Shown here piece after piece: positions 17,641 through 27,361 of a stretch of 64,000 bases of DNA; the first letter of the stretch is position 1; the number at the start of each line of letters is the position of its first letter. A program made the position numbers and the translations under genes. Source of the stretch: G963665185 sp963665185 (lineage in GTDB: Bacteria; Desulfobacterota; Desulfovibrionia; Desulfovibrionales; Desulfovibrionaceae). The notes under the pieces were generated by a model. That model was not told the DNA's origin. It saw only the letters and a program-made list of their open reading frames with translations, and searched no databases. The DNA is taken from contig CAXXPO010000006.1 in the NCBI GenBank assembly GCA_963665185.2, positions 28,120 to 92,119 of the forward strand, given 5' to 3'.

Positions 17641-19290
17641 ATGACAAACGCCACTCAAAACATTGCAGATATATTCGGTTCCCTGGGGCGCTTCTGCACG
17701 CGCCACCCGCTGTTGGTTCTGGCACTGGTCTTGACCGCCCAATGCGCCTTCAGCCTGGACGCGCGCGCCTTGTGGTTTTCCGACGAGGTACGGTACGCCA
17801 ACGCCTTTGAAAACCTGCTCAACGGCAACTGGCTCGTCCTGCACCTCAACGGGCAGATGTATCCGGACAAGCCGCCGGTCTACTTCTGGTTCATGTGGCT
17901 GGTGTCCCTGTTCGGAGGAGGTGCAACGCCGATCACGTTTTTCGTATCTTCCGCACTTTCCGCGCTGCTGTACCTGTTTGCAACCCATGCATTTTCCCGC
18001 TTTATCGCACGGGAGGACAACACCACCAGCCTTTTTGCCGGGCTTTTTTTCCTGACAAACCTTTATTTCATCGGCCTGGGGCAGTATCTGCGCATGGACC
18101 TACTGTTCAGCGTTTTCATCCTGGCCAGCCAATTTTTCTTTTACTTCGGCGTCACGGATGAAAAAAACAACTACTGCGCGGTGCTGGCCTTTGTACTGGC
18201 CGGCATCGCCACACTGACCAAAGGCCCATTGGGCGCGCTTTTCCCCCTGATCAGCATAATCGCCTTCCTCATCTGGAAAGGCGACCTCCGCCGCCTGTTC
18301 CGCAAGGACATGCTGCTGGGCCTCCTGCTCATGACGGCCATGCTCGCCGCATGGGTTGGCGGCGCGTATCTCATTGAAGGCAAAGCCTACCTGGACAACA
18401 TCTTCTATAAACAAATCTACCGCCGGGCCGTAAACACTTGGCACCACGAACAGCCTTTCTACTATTACTTCACGTCACTCCCCCTGGTCTGCCTGCCCTG
18501 GACGTTCATTGTCCTTCTGCTGCCGCTCAAGAGGCTTATGCAAACTTCATTTTGGACCAATCTGTGGGAACGACGCCGCGCCGCCCAGGGGACAAGCTAC
18601 CTGTGGATCATGTTTTTATCCGGCCTGTTCATGCTCAGTCTGCTCAGCGGAAAAGTGGCTGTTTATCTGTTGCCGATCCTCGCTCCGCTGGCGATTCTGG
18701 GAGCCAAAGGTTTACGCTATCTGAACACCCGGGAAAAAACAAAACTCCCCTGGCTGTGGATCTTTCTGGCAGGTTTTTCCTTTATCATGATTCTGGCCGC
18801 GCCATTCTTTGAAATATTCTGCCCCTGGCCGGTGACTGTGGCCGGGTTGGGGTTCGTGACCCTGATCATGGGAGGAACCGGCGCAGCCCTTCTTGCCCTG
18901 CGCAGACAGGGGGCAGGCCCGGGCCTGGCTGTCTTTGTCCTGGGCATCACCCTGATGTTGCAACCCCTGAAACTGATGACCATGCCCAGCATTGATGCCG
19001 GAATGAGTCCAAAGGCCATGGCCATGGAAATACGCGATTACGTCGAACAGGGATATTCCCCCGCAGCCTTTGATATCTATTCCGGAATTTTCACGTATTA
19101 CGCTGGCCGGGATATTCTTGAATCCGACTACTACGAAGATATGGCCAAAAACTTTGCCGACCATCCGGGCAAAGCCGTGGCTGTATTCAAGGAAAAGGAC
19201 TGGAATCGCTGGCAGGAAAAGCCGGAAGGGTTGAAGATCGTTTTCCGCCAATGGATTGTGGACAGGCCCTACGTTCTGGTGTCCAACTGA
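17641..19290 (+). CDS. ArnT/PMT-type membrane glycosyltransferase
   Basis: About 549 residues with roughly eleven hydrophobic segments in the first 430, and a C-terminal soluble part. The first periplasmic loop has F-S-D-E-V-R-Y-A, the acidic Asp-Glu pair used by polyprenyl-phosphate-sugar glycosyltransferases (PMT/ArnT, GT39/83). These enzymes move a lipid-linked sugar onto lipid A or another exported acceptor at the periplasmic face. Three in-frame ATGs (17605, 17623, 17641) are possible and none has a good ribosome site; the last is chosen because the first membrane helix follows. Acceptor unknown. Confidence 0.8.
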   Translation: MTNATQNIADIFGSLGRFCTRHPLLVLALVLTAQCAFSLDARALWFSDEVRYANAFENLLNGNWLVLHLNGQMYPDKPPVYFWFMWLVSLFGGGATPITFFVSSALSALLYLFATHAFSRFIAREDNTTSLFAGLFFLTNLYFIGLGQYLRMDLLFSVFILASQFFFYFGVTDEKNNYCAVLAFVLAGIATLTKGPLGALFPLISIIAFLIWKGDLRRLFRKDMLLGLLLMTAMLAAWVGGAYLIEGKAYLDNIFYKQIYRRAVNTWHHEQPFYYYFTSLPLVCLPWTFIVLLLPLKRLMQTSFWTNLWERRRAAQGTSYLWIMFLSGLFMLSLLSGKVAVYLLPILAPLAILGAKGLRYLNTREKTKLPWLWIFLAGFSFIMILAAPFFEIFCPWPVTVAGLGFVTLIMGGTGAALLALRRQGAGPGLAVFVLGITLMLQPLKLMTMPSIDAGMSPKAMAMEIRDYVEQGYSPAAFDIYSGIFTYYAGRDILESDYYEDMAKNFADHPGKAVAVFKEKDWNRWQEKPEGLKIVFRQWIVDRPYVLVSN

Positions 19291-19518
19291 TACGCCGCCC
19301 TGCCCCAGAGGCAATCCGACGGACATAGCACTGTCGCACGCAGGCCCCGGCTTGGCTGGGAATCAAAAAAGCCGGGCATCATGTGCTTTGTCCTGGCAGG
19401 AAAGCCGTGCTTTTCCGTTCGGCAACGCAGCACTCGACGATGTATGGCGGCCCCCTCCCCATGTCTCCATATCGTTTTCACAGAAAAGAATCCGGCCTGC
19501 AAATCAACGGGTGCGGCA

Positions 19519-21393
19519 CTAGACCGCATGTAGCGAAAACGTGATTTTAACTGTAAAGCCTTCAGAGTCGTAATACCATTCCACCTCGCCGCCAAGCTGG
19601 GCCGTAAGATTGACCACAAGCTGCAATCCAAGTCCGCCGACATCATGAATGTCTTTGTCTTTGGGCAATCCTTTTCCATTATCGCTGATACTTATAACCA
19701 CGTTGTCGCCTACGCGTTTGAGAGTGACGTTCACCCTCCCCTTGGAATCCAGGTCGGAAAACCCATGTTTAAGGACGTTGGTCAGAAGCTCGTTCAAAAT
19801 CAGTCCACAAGGAACAGCCTTGTACAAAGGCAGCTCCAAAGGTCCGCCTTCCACCTCCAATGCGACACTCGGCCTGTTTCCCATGGAACGGCAAAGCCCT
19901 GCCCACAGATTCGTCACGTACAGACGAATGTCTATGCTGCCCAGATTGTTGGAATGATACAGTTGCTCATGAACCTGTGACATCGACATGACCCGCTGGC
20001 TGCTGTCTCGAAGCACCTGCAAAGCCGCTGGATCGGCGATTTTTCCAACTTGCAGATGCAGCAGACTGGAGACGATTTGCAGGTTGTTCTTGACCCGGTG
20101 ATGGATTTCCTTGAGCAGGGTATCCTTTTCCACCAGCGACCTCTTGAGTTCGGCTTCAGCCTCGGCCACCCGCTCGACCATGGAGTTCAGAGCCCGGGCC
20201 AGGGAACGGAACTCATCATACTTCAGAGGTGCGAGGTCCATGGGGGCGATGTCATATTGTACGCTTTCCAGAAAGTTGTTGAAAAGACCGAGTTCATGTC
20301 CCAGGCTTTTTGCGAACCGACGGCTCAACCACAAGGAAATCCCCAAAACCAATGTACTCAATGCAAAAAAATACCCGAATTTCAACAAAAGCATCTGCCG
20401 GGCCTGGCGCTTGTTTTCCGCAAAACGTTCCTGCACGGAAACAGGATGGATGCTTGCCCCGATATACCATTTCCAGCTATCCACCCCCTGCACATAACTT
20501 ATTTCCAGATTCCTTCCCCCGTCATGTTCCGGTGTCTGGTAGGAAACGAACCCTCCCCCTTGCCGGGCTGTTGCAATGAGTTGCCGCACAATATAACGGC
20601 CGTCACGGTCCTGTTGGTCCAGTGTCGATGATCCTTTCTGCGGTCCTAGCAGGGAGATTCCGTCATAGGTTCCCGCAAAAATGTACCCCGTGTCTCCATA
20701 AGTAATCGATTCCAGATATTCCAGGACCTTGCGCTTGGAAGCCTTTTCCCTGTCATCGAGGTATTCCCCCGCCCCGAGGACCCAGTCAAACGGGGCGAAA
20801 TATTTCACATATGAAAGCTTGCGAAATGTTTCGCCTGGATGGTTTAGCTTGGGCCAAAGATATTCCAGGTATCCCTCTTTCCGATTCCGGACCAGATCGA
20901 GCATTTCCACCACAATATTCCGGCCCTCGGCATTGATTGTTCCGAGATCGTGATGTCCCTCGATGGACGGATTGAGCGGGTTCAGGTCTATAAACCCTTC
21001 CATTGTAAAAGCGAAATAGTACCCGCGGCCTCCCATGAAACGGATAGGACGCAGTGCCTCGGCAGCTATTTTTTTGAGCTCATCCGTATTTTTTGTTTCA
21101 CGGTACTTGGAATAGATGTTCCACAAAATATTGTTCGCCTCGTCCACGTGGCGTCGCAATTCATCCTTCAAACCATCAATGGTGCGACTGTTTTCCAACG
21201 TGACGAAACTTACGGCGCTTTGGGTTTCCGCCTTGACAAGATCCCTGTATGTCGTCAGCAGATTCCCCTGAAATCCCTGAATACTGGCGGTAAAACTACG
21301 GTAATCCATATAGGCCATCAAAAGGAACAACACAGCCAAGGAAACTATTATAAGGCTCACAAATCTGACAAACAGTCTCTTGGATAAACTCAT
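19519..21393 (-). CDS. Cache-domain sensor histidine kinase (HisKA_2 type)
   Basis: A 624-residue inner-membrane kinase. TM1 (about 9-28) is followed by two tandem periplasmic cache domains (about 30-215 and 220-320), each with the G-Y-x-F-A / G-Y-I-F-A signature, then TM2 (334-356) and a HAMP-like linker. The phosphoacceptor region K-E-I-H-H-R-V-K-N-N-L-Q (His 431/432) is of the HisKA_2 kind, and the ATPase domain has an N-box (L-N-E-L-L-T-N) and D-N-G-K-G-L. Cache domains of this form bind small organic ligands. No response regulator is adjacent, so the partner is elsewhere. Confidence 0.9.
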   Translation of the reverse strand: MSLSKRLFVRFVSLIIVSLAVLFLLMAYMDYRSFTASIQGFQGNLLTTYRDLVKAETQSAVSFVTLENSRTIDGLKDELRRHVDEANNILWNIYSKYRETKNTDELKKIAAEALRPIRFMGGRGYYFAFTMEGFIDLNPLNPSIEGHHDLGTINAEGRNIVVEMLDLVRNRKEGYLEYLWPKLNHPGETFRKLSYVKYFAPFDWVLGAGEYLDDREKASKRKVLEYLESITYGDTGYIFAGTYDGISLLGPQKGSSTLDQQDRDGRYIVRQLIATARQGGGFVSYQTPEHDGGRNLEISYVQGVDSWKWYIGASIHPVSVQERFAENKRQARQMLLLKFGYFFALSTLVLGISLWLSRRFAKSLGHELGLFNNFLESVQYDIAPMDLAPLKYDEFRSLARALNSMVERVAEAEAELKRSLVEKDTLLKEIHHRVKNNLQIVSSLLHLQVGKIADPAALQVLRDSSQRVMSMSQVHEQLYHSNNLGSIDIRLYVTNLWAGLCRSMGNRPSVALEVEGGPLELPLYKAVPCGLILNELLTNVLKHGFSDLDSKGRVNVTLKRVGDNVVISISDNGKGLPKDKDIHDVGGLGLQLVVNLTAQLGGEVEWYYDSEGFTVKITFSLHAV

Positions 21394-21535
21394 ATGATGC
21401 TTCCAAGGAAAAGGTCATAACAATTTCACTTCACTATTGCCTGTTCCTCGCTTTTTATAAATGATAATTCTCAGGACATATCGCAAGTCCCTTCCGGGTA
21501 GCACAGCCAGCCATCCGGTTTCGAATTAACCCGAA

Positions 21536-21574
21536 ACAAAAAAAACCGCCCACCGGAAAAATTCCGATGGACGG
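21536..21574 (-). terminator. Rho-independent terminator of the clpB operon
   Basis: On the minus strand a 13-base stem with two G-U pairs (21562-21574 with 21546-21558) closes a three-base loop and is followed by eight T residues. Confidence 0.85.
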
Positions 21575-21603
21575 CCGGTAAGGACTTTGCGTTCAAAATC
21601 GGA

Positions 21604-24207
21604 TCATTCCCGTCCCTGAAACACCAATTCATCCCCGTTCAGAGCCACGGTCACGGTCGTGCCGTCGGCAAGCGCGCCGGAAATGATTTCCCGAGCCAGG
21701 GGTGTTTCCACATGCGCCTGCAGAAAACGACGCAACGGACGCGCACCGTAGACAGGGTCATAGGCAGCCGTGGCAACGAAATCCTTGGCTTCCTCGGTCA
21801 TTTCCAGGCCTATCTTGCGTTCGGAAAGACGCCTGCGCAGGCCGACCAGTTGCAGATCCACGATCTTCTTCAGCTGGGCGGGAAGAAGCGGCCTGAAGAG
21901 CACGGTCTCGTCCACGCGGTTGAGGAACTCCGGCCGAAAATGCGCCCGAAGCTCGGCCATGACCTTGTCCCGCACTCCCACGCCGAATTCCCCTTCGGGC
22001 GTGATGCCTTCAAGCAGGTGCATGGATCCGATGTTCGAAGTCATGATGATGATCGTATTCTTGAAATCCACCGTCCTGCCCTTGGCGTCGGTAAGGCGCC
22101 CGTCGTCCAGGATTTGCAGAAGCGTGTTGAACACGTCGGGGTGCGCCTTTTCTACTTCGTCGAAAAGCACCACACTATAGGGTTTGCGGCGCACGGCCTC
22201 GGTAAGCTGGCCGCCCTCGTCGTAGCCCACGTATCCCGGAGGCGCTCCGATGAGCCGCGCCACGGTATGCTTTTCCATGTATTCGCTCATGTCCAGACGA
22301 ATCATGTTTTCTTCCGAATCGAACAGGGCCTTGGCCAGGGTCTTGCACAGCTCGGTTTTTCCCACGCCCGTGGGACCAAGAAAAATGAAGGACCCTATGG
22401 GACGTGCCGGGTCCTTGAGCCCGGCGCGGGCACGTAGCACGGCATCGGACACGGCCACCACGGCCTCATCCTGACCGACAACACGTTCATGCAGCTCGTC
22501 GCCCAGACGCAACAGTTTTTCACGTTCGCCCTCCACCAGTTTGGATACCGGAATGCGGGTCCAACGGGCAATAATCTCGGCGATATCCTCGGGGCGCACT
22601 TCTTCCTTGAGCATACGCTTGCCCGAAGCCTGTTCCTGACTCTCGAAAGCGGCCAGCCGCTTTTCCAGTTCATGCAGGGTGGAGTATCGAAGCTCTGCGG
22701 CCTTGTTGTAATCCAGGGCGCGTTCCGCCTCTTCGACCATCAACCGGGTGCGCTCAATATCCTCCTTGAGACGTCGTTCACCTTCAATGGAGCCTTTTTC
22801 CTTCTCCCATTGATTCATGAGAACGACCTGCTCGTCCTTAAGGTCGGCCAGTTCCTTTTCCAGCTTTCCCAGCCGGTCCTTGGAACCTGCGTCGGTCTCT
22901 TTGCGCAAGGCCTCCCGCTCGATTTCCAATTGCAGCACCTTGCGGTTGATGCCGTCCAGTTCCGTGGGCATGGAGTCGATCTCCGTACGGATCATGGCTG
23001 CGGCTTCATCAATCAGGTCGATGGCCTTGTCCGGAAGCTGCCGGTCGGTGATGTAACGGTGCGAGAGCACTGCCGCCTCCACCAACGCACCATCGGCGAT
23101 GCGCACTCCGTGGTGCACTTCGAATCGATCCTTGAGGCCGCGCAAAATGGAGATGGTATCCTCCACGCTCGGCTCTTCCACCATGATCGGCTGGAAACGA
23201 CGCTCCAGGGCCGGATCCTTCTCGATATTCTTGCGGTACTCGTCAATGGTGGTCGCGCCGATGCAGTGCAATTCGCCCCGCGCCAACATGGGCTTGAGCA
23301 GGTTGCCCGCGTCCATGGCTCCTTCGGCCTTGCCCGCACCGACAATTGTATGAATCTCGTCGATGAACAGCAGGATGCGGCCATCCGAATTCTGCACGTC
23401 CTTGAGCACGGCCTTGAGCCGTTCCTCAAACTCGCCGCGGTACTTGGCTCCGGCAATAAGCGCCCCCATGTCCAGGGAAAAGACACTCTTGTCCTTGAGT
23501 CCCTCGGGAACATCCTGCTTGAGGATACGCTGGGCCAGCCCCTCCACGATGGCGGTCTTGCCCACGCCCGCCTCGCCGATGAGCACGGGATTGTTCTTGG
23601 TGCGGCGCGACAGGATGCGGATGCAGCGGCGGATTTCCGAGTCGCGCCCGATGACCGGATCGAGCCGTCCCTTGCGCGCTTCCTCCACCAGATCTCGGCC
23701 GTATTTCTTGAGCGCGTCGTAGGTTTCCTCCGGGTTGGCGGAGGTCACCCGCTGCGAACCGCGCACTTCGGTCAGCACGGTCAGGACCTTGTCCTTGTCC
23801 AGATGGAACTGGCGGTTGATCCGTCCGATGCCCGTGGACGACGGTTCGTCGCACAACACCAGAAAGATATGCTCCACGCTGGTGTATTCGTCGGTCATCT
23901 TCTTGGCCATCTGCTCGGCCTTGACCAGCACTTCCTGCAAACGGGGGGTTATGTATATCTGCCCGGGCTTGGAACCCGGACCGGACACCTTGGGCAGTTT
24001 GCCCAGTTCGGCCTGCACGGCCTTGGCATATGTTTCCGGATCGAATCCGGCCTTTTCCAGCAGGCTGGACACCAGTCCGTGTTCCTGCTCCACAAGGGCC
24101 AGAAGAAGATGTTCCGCGTCTATCTGCTGATGGCCGAAACGGACCGCGATGTTTTGGGCCTCGCTGACGGCTTCCTGAGATTTCTGGGTGAATTTGTTCA
24201 AATCCAT
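21604..24207 (-). CDS. clpB: ATP-dependent disaggregase ClpB
   Basis: An 867-residue Hsp100 chaperone that works with DnaK to pull apart protein aggregates. Clp N-terminal repeats (about 1-145) precede AAA-1 with Walker A GEAGVGKT. The coiled-coil M domain (about 410-520), which separates ClpB from ClpA/ClpC, comes next, followed by AAA-2 with Walker A GPTGVGKT. ATG at 24207 follows a strong AAGGAGG; the upstream frame extension is not supported. It is the last gene of cbpA-cbpM-clpB, followed by a terminator. Confidence 0.97.
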   Translation of the reverse strand: MDLNKFTQKSQEAVSEAQNIAVRFGHQQIDAEHLLLALVEQEHGLVSSLLEKAGFDPETYAKAVQAELGKLPKVSGPGSKPGQIYITPRLQEVLVKAEQMAKKMTDEYTSVEHIFLVLCDEPSSTGIGRINRQFHLDKDKVLTVLTEVRGSQRVTSANPEETYDALKKYGRDLVEEARKGRLDPVIGRDSEIRRCIRILSRRTKNNPVLIGEAGVGKTAIVEGLAQRILKQDVPEGLKDKSVFSLDMGALIAGAKYRGEFEERLKAVLKDVQNSDGRILLFIDEIHTIVGAGKAEGAMDAGNLLKPMLARGELHCIGATTIDEYRKNIEKDPALERRFQPIMVEEPSVEDTISILRGLKDRFEVHHGVRIADGALVEAAVLSHRYITDRQLPDKAIDLIDEAAAMIRTEIDSMPTELDGINRKVLQLEIEREALRKETDAGSKDRLGKLEKELADLKDEQVVLMNQWEKEKGSIEGERRLKEDIERTRLMVEEAERALDYNKAAELRYSTLHELEKRLAAFESQEQASGKRMLKEEVRPEDIAEIIARWTRIPVSKLVEGEREKLLRLGDELHERVVGQDEAVVAVSDAVLRARAGLKDPARPIGSFIFLGPTGVGKTELCKTLAKALFDSEENMIRLDMSEYMEKHTVARLIGAPPGYVGYDEGGQLTEAVRRKPYSVVLFDEVEKAHPDVFNTLLQILDDGRLTDAKGRTVDFKNTIIIMTSNIGSMHLLEGITPEGEFGVGVRDKVMAELRAHFRPEFLNRVDETVLFRPLLPAQLKKIVDLQLVGLRRRLSERKIGLEMTEEAKDFVATAAYDPVYGARPLRRFLQAHVETPLAREIISGALADGTTVTVALNGDELVFQGRE

Positions 24208-24241
24208 ATATGAGCCTCCTTGAAAAAAATTCCGCGTGAAA

Positions 24242-24547
24242 TCAGCGTTGCCTGAGTTCGTCCACCTGCTGTTCCAGGCGTTCGATGCGCTCCAGAAGGT
24301 CAACGATGATGCTTCCTCCCACCGTGGTAACTTCCAGGTCGGAACAGATGCGATGCAGTTTTTTCATCCGGTACACGTCTTCCAGCCGGAAAAGGTATTC
24401 TTCCTCGTTGGTCTTGGCTGGCTCAATCCAGCCGATTTCCAGAATTTCCAACACCTGGGCCTTTCCCATCCCCGTGATTTCTATCATCTGGCTCCAGGAA
24501 AGCAGTTTGGAACGGGTGGGCAGGGTTTCGCTTCGCTTCAAAAACAT
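24242..24547 (-). CDS. cbpM: CbpM-like modulator of the J-protein CbpA (MerR-like)
   Basis: A 101-residue protein lying between cbpA and clpB. It has a MerR-like N-terminal helix-turn-helix (Q-M-I-E-I-T-G-M-G-K-A-Q-V-L-E-I) and a C-terminal coiled coil. In other bacteria CbpM binds the J domain of CbpA and inhibits it. Gene order cbpA-cbpM matches that role. It could instead bind DNA as a regulator of the operon, since the fold allows it. Confidence 0.82.
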   Translation of the reverse strand: MFLKRSETLPTRSKLLSWSQMIEITGMGKAQVLEILEIGWIEPAKTNEEEYLFRLEDVYRMKKLHRICSDLEVTTVGGSIIVDLLERIERLEQQVDELRQR

Positions 24548-24559
24548 CGGGCTGCCTCC

Positions 24560-25555
24560 TTAAAACGTCCGGGGATTGAAAGCCGAGGCTTGAGCCAATT
24601 TGGACCACAGTTCCCTGACCTCGTCGGTCTCGGCCTTGGGAACCCTGACCATCATGCGGATAAACAGGTCGCCCTGCTTTGCTCCGCAGCCCAATCCCTT
24701 TCCGCGCAAGCGCAATTTCTGACCACTGCACACTCCCGCAGGCACATTGAGGTCCACTGTGCCATCCAGGGTGGGAACCCGAACCGTGGCTCCGGTGGCC
24801 GCTTCCCACGGAGCCAGAGGCAGATCGACCACCACATTGGAGTCTTCCACCTTGAAACGGCTGTGCGGGAGCAGATTGACCTTGAGATACAAATCTCCTG
24901 CACTGCCGCCGCCGAACCCCGGAGAACCCTGGCCTGCCAGCCGGATACGCTGTCCCGCCTTGATCCCCTTGGGAATCTTCACGCTCAAGGTCCTGGTTCC
25001 GCCGCCGGCCTCGGAAAGACTCAGGGACTTGGTTCCGCCCTGGTAGGCTTCTTCCAGGGTAAGATCGAGCTTGGCTTCCACATCCTGCCCCCTGCTCTGT
25101 CCGCCTCCGGTGAATCCCGTGCCGCCGGCGAATCCGGCCCGGCCGAACATGTCTTCAAAACCGCCCGCCCCAGGACGTCCCTGGCGTGCTCCGGCTCCGC
25201 CGCCACCGAAAATGAACTCGAAAAAGTCGCTGAATCCGCCAGGGTCACCGCCAAATCCCCCCCCCGACGTATTGAAATTGAAATTCGCGTGCCCGTATCC
25301 CGGAGGCGGCTGAAAATCCTGCCCCGCCTGCCAGTTATGGCCCAGCGAATCATACATTTTGCGCTTTTCAGGGTCTTTGAGCACTTCGTAGGCCTCGTTG
25401 GCCTCTTTGAATTTATCTTCGGCCGTTGCATCACCGGGATTGAGGTCGGGGTGGTACTTTCGGGCCAACTTCTTGAAAGCCTTGGATATCTCCTCTTGGG
25501 ACGCGCCGCGCTTGACTCCGAGAAGGTCGTAGTAATCCTTGTATTTAACACTCAT
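24560..25555 (-). CDS. cbpA: DnaJ-like co-chaperone CbpA
   Basis: About 331 residues. The J domain (1-70) has the H-P-D tripeptide, then a Gly/Phe-rich linker with F-I-F-G-G-G-G, and two C-terminal substrate-binding domains. The zinc-finger repeats of DnaJ are absent, as in CbpA. It delivers substrates to DnaK and stimulates its ATPase. ATG at 25555 lies 11 bases after GGGGAG; a GTG four codons upstream is also possible. First gene of the cbpA-cbpM-clpB operon. Confidence 0.93.
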   Translation of the reverse strand: MSVKYKDYYDLLGVKRGASQEEISKAFKKLARKYHPDLNPGDATAEDKFKEANEAYEVLKDPEKRKMYDSLGHNWQAGQDFQPPPGYGHANFNFNTSGGGFGGDPGGFSDFFEFIFGGGGAGARQGRPGAGGFEDMFGRAGFAGGTGFTGGGQSRGQDVEAKLDLTLEEAYQGGTKSLSLSEAGGGTRTLSVKIPKGIKAGQRIRLAGQGSPGFGGGSAGDLYLKVNLLPHSRFKVEDSNVVVDLPLAPWEAATGATVRVPTLDGTVDLNVPAGVCSGQKLRLRGKGLGCGAKQGDLFIRMMVRVPKAETDEVRELWSKLAQASAFNPRTF

Positions 25556-25592
25556 ATGTTCTAGCACTCCCCATCACGGCTATGTAATTCTG

Positions 25593-25617
25593 CGTTTGCA
25601 CTCTTTCGTGGCAAACG
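25593..25617. promoter_or_regulatory. Inverted repeat at the predicted start of the cbpA transcript
   Basis: CGTTTGC-N11-GCAAACG is a perfect inverted repeat lying where transcription from the promoter at 25623-25650 should begin. It does not match CIRCE. It may be an operator for a repressor of the chaperone operon or of the divergent deacetylase gene. Confidence 0.6.
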
Positions 25618-25622
25618 ATAGG

Positions 25623-25650
25623 TAAATAATTCGCATTCACCTTTTGTCAA
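25623..25650 (-). promoter_or_regulatory. Sigma-70 type promoter of cbpA-cbpM-clpB
   Basis: On the minus strand, a perfect TTGACA (25645-25650), 16-base spacer and TATTTA (25623-25628). The -35 is strong and the -10 weak. No clear heat-shock sigma element was recognised. Confidence 0.6.
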
Positions 25651-25662
25651 CAATCTGACACT

Positions 25663-26775
25663 ATGAAAACATCAAGTCTCCCGGTTCTGATGTACCACTA
25701 TATTTCCACATGGGAAAATCCCATTTCCGTGCACCCGGATATTTTCGAGGCGCACCTGCAAACCTTTACCCGCAAAGGGTACAGGGGGATAGGTCTTGAC
25801 GATGCCCAGGCCTACCTGCGCGACGGCATCACCCCGCCCGGACTGGCGGCCCATGAACGCCCCGCCCTGATCACATTTGACGACGGCTTCCTGGACAACT
25901 ACGTCCATGCATGGCCCCTGCTCAAAAAGCACGGGCACAAGGGCATCATCTTTGCCGTTACCGGAAAACTCGAATCCGGAGAACCACGCCCGACCATGGA
26001 CGACGTGTGGAGCGGCGACATCGCACGCACCGACCTGCCCCGCGTGGACGCGCCCATACTTCAGGACAGCCTGGGCTACGAACGACGCGAGGACCACTTC
26101 CTGAACTGGCAGGAAGTCCGGCGCATGGAAGAATCCGGCATCATCAGCGTACAGGCGCACTCACACAATCACGCGTCGGTATTTCTTTCCAACGACTACG
26201 ACGGATTCTACGCTCCCGGCCCCCGCAGCCGCACCTTCGACCGAATCCAAAATAATGTCCCCTGGGGCATGCCATGCTTCAAGGAAGGCCCTGCCCTGGC
26301 CAACCGGGCATTCATCCCGTCCGAGGATTTCCTGCAATTGCTCAGCTGGGAGCTGCCGAAGAACAAGGCCGACTGCGATGCCTACCTCAAGGATCAGGTC
26401 AAGGTGAAACGTTTGGAAAAGGTTCTGCACTCCATGCCGCTTGCCAAGTGGGGGCGCATGGAAGAGCCGGAAGAATTCCGCCAGCGTATCCGGTTGGAAC
26501 TGACCCAATGCCGGGATGCCCTTGTCCAAAACGGGGGGATCCCGTCCGCCCTGGCCTGGCCTTGGGGAAAATACTCGCCGGAAGCGCTGAAGATAGGCAA
26601 GGAGCTTGGATTCGAGCTGTTCTTCGCCACCTCCATGGGTGCCAACCCGCCAGGTGCGACGGATCACATCCACCGTTTCAAGGCCAAACCCAAGCCGCCG
26701 ACCTGGATGGCCCAGCGCCTGGACATCTACTCCAGAGCATGGCTGGCGCGGCTGTACGCCAAGGTTCGCATATAA
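25663..26775 (+). CDS. Polysaccharide deacetylase (NodB-homology) protein
   Basis: A 370-residue protein of the carbohydrate esterase 4 group, which removes acetyl groups from N-acetylated sugars. L-M-Y-H-Y-I-S opens the domain, T-F-D-D-G-F-L-D-N-Y carries the catalytic and metal Asp, and V-Q-A-H-S-H-N-H supplies metal histidines. A-W-P-W-G-K-Y-S is the usual late motif. No obvious signal peptide is seen, so the site of action is unclear. The last part of the gene overlaps no neighbour; a small Cys protein follows 76 bases later. Confidence 0.85.
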   Translation: MKTSSLPVLMYHYISTWENPISVHPDIFEAHLQTFTRKGYRGIGLDDAQAYLRDGITPPGLAAHERPALITFDDGFLDNYVHAWPLLKKHGHKGIIFAVTGKLESGEPRPTMDDVWSGDIARTDLPRVDAPILQDSLGYERREDHFLNWQEVRRMEESGIISVQAHSHNHASVFLSNDYDGFYAPGPRSRTFDRIQNNVPWGMPCFKEGPALANRAFIPSEDFLQLLSWELPKNKADCDAYLKDQVKVKRLEKVLHSMPLAKWGRMEEPEEFRQRIRLELTQCRDALVQNGGIPSALAWPWGKYSPEALKIGKELGFELFFATSMGANPPGATDHIHRFKAKPKPPTWMAQRLDIYSRAWLARLYAKVRI

Positions 26776-26851
26776 CGAACAACGGCCCCCCGAAGGCCGG
26801 CGTACACGACGACTCAAAAGCCCCCGCTTGTCCAAACGAACAGGAGATTTC

Positions 26852-27349
26852 ATGCCGTCACAGCCACGGCCTTTTTCCGGCCCACACGTCTATCCCCCAT
26901 GCATAGCCCGAGCCGAAGCCTACGGGAACTCCGGCTGCACCTGTGCCGAATCCGTGGCCCTGGCCTTTGGCCCAGCCTTGGGGATGGCCCCGGAAACCGC
27001 ACGCAAAACAGCTTCCGGATTTGCCGGAGGTATAGGGCTGAGCGGCGCAACCTGCGGCGCAGTCACTGCCGCCATTCTCATGATCGGCTTGCATTCCGGC
27101 CCGGAAACGCTCGAAGACGTGCAATCCCGTCAACAGACCTTGCGCATGGCCGGAGAATTCATGAAGCGATTCCGGACGCGGCACGGTTCCACAATCTGCA
27201 GGGAACTCTGCACAGCCGGTGATCCGCGTACAGAGGAAGGATCGCTGGCCATCCGCGCAAGCGGCATGCCGCGTGCGCTTATTCGTAGCGCCTCGGAAAT
27301 CCTGACAGAATTGCTCCAGGAAGCAGAGAGACAAACAAAGAAGCCGTAG
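26852..27349 (+). CDS. C_GCAxxG_C_C family redox-type protein
   Basis: 165 residues from an ATG preceded by AGGAG. The protein has N-S-G-C-T-C-A-E-S-V, then G-F-A-G-G-I-G-L-S-G-A-T-C-G-A-V-T-A-A, and a later C-R-E-L-C. This is the pattern of the C_GCAxxG_C_C family of putative redox-active or metal-binding proteins, common in anaerobes; the reaction is unknown. It converges with pdxA. Confidence 0.82.
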   Translation: MPSQPRPFSGPHVYPPCIARAEAYGNSGCTCAESVALAFGPALGMAPETARKTASGFAGGIGLSGATCGAVTAAILMIGLHSGPETLEDVQSRQQTLRMAGEFMKRFRTRHGSTICRELCTAGDPRTEEGSLAIRASGMPRALIRSASEILTELLQEAERQTKKP

Positions 27350-27361
27350 CGAAAAAAACGC

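Noticed and set aside
22489..24213. A 574-codon open frame antisense to clpB
   Set aside because: It mirrors clpB codons in a G+C-rich gene and has no recognisable domain.
25540..25620. CIRCE-like element near cbpA (TAGCACTC)
   Set aside because: Only one half matches; the second CIRCE arm at nine-base spacing is missing.
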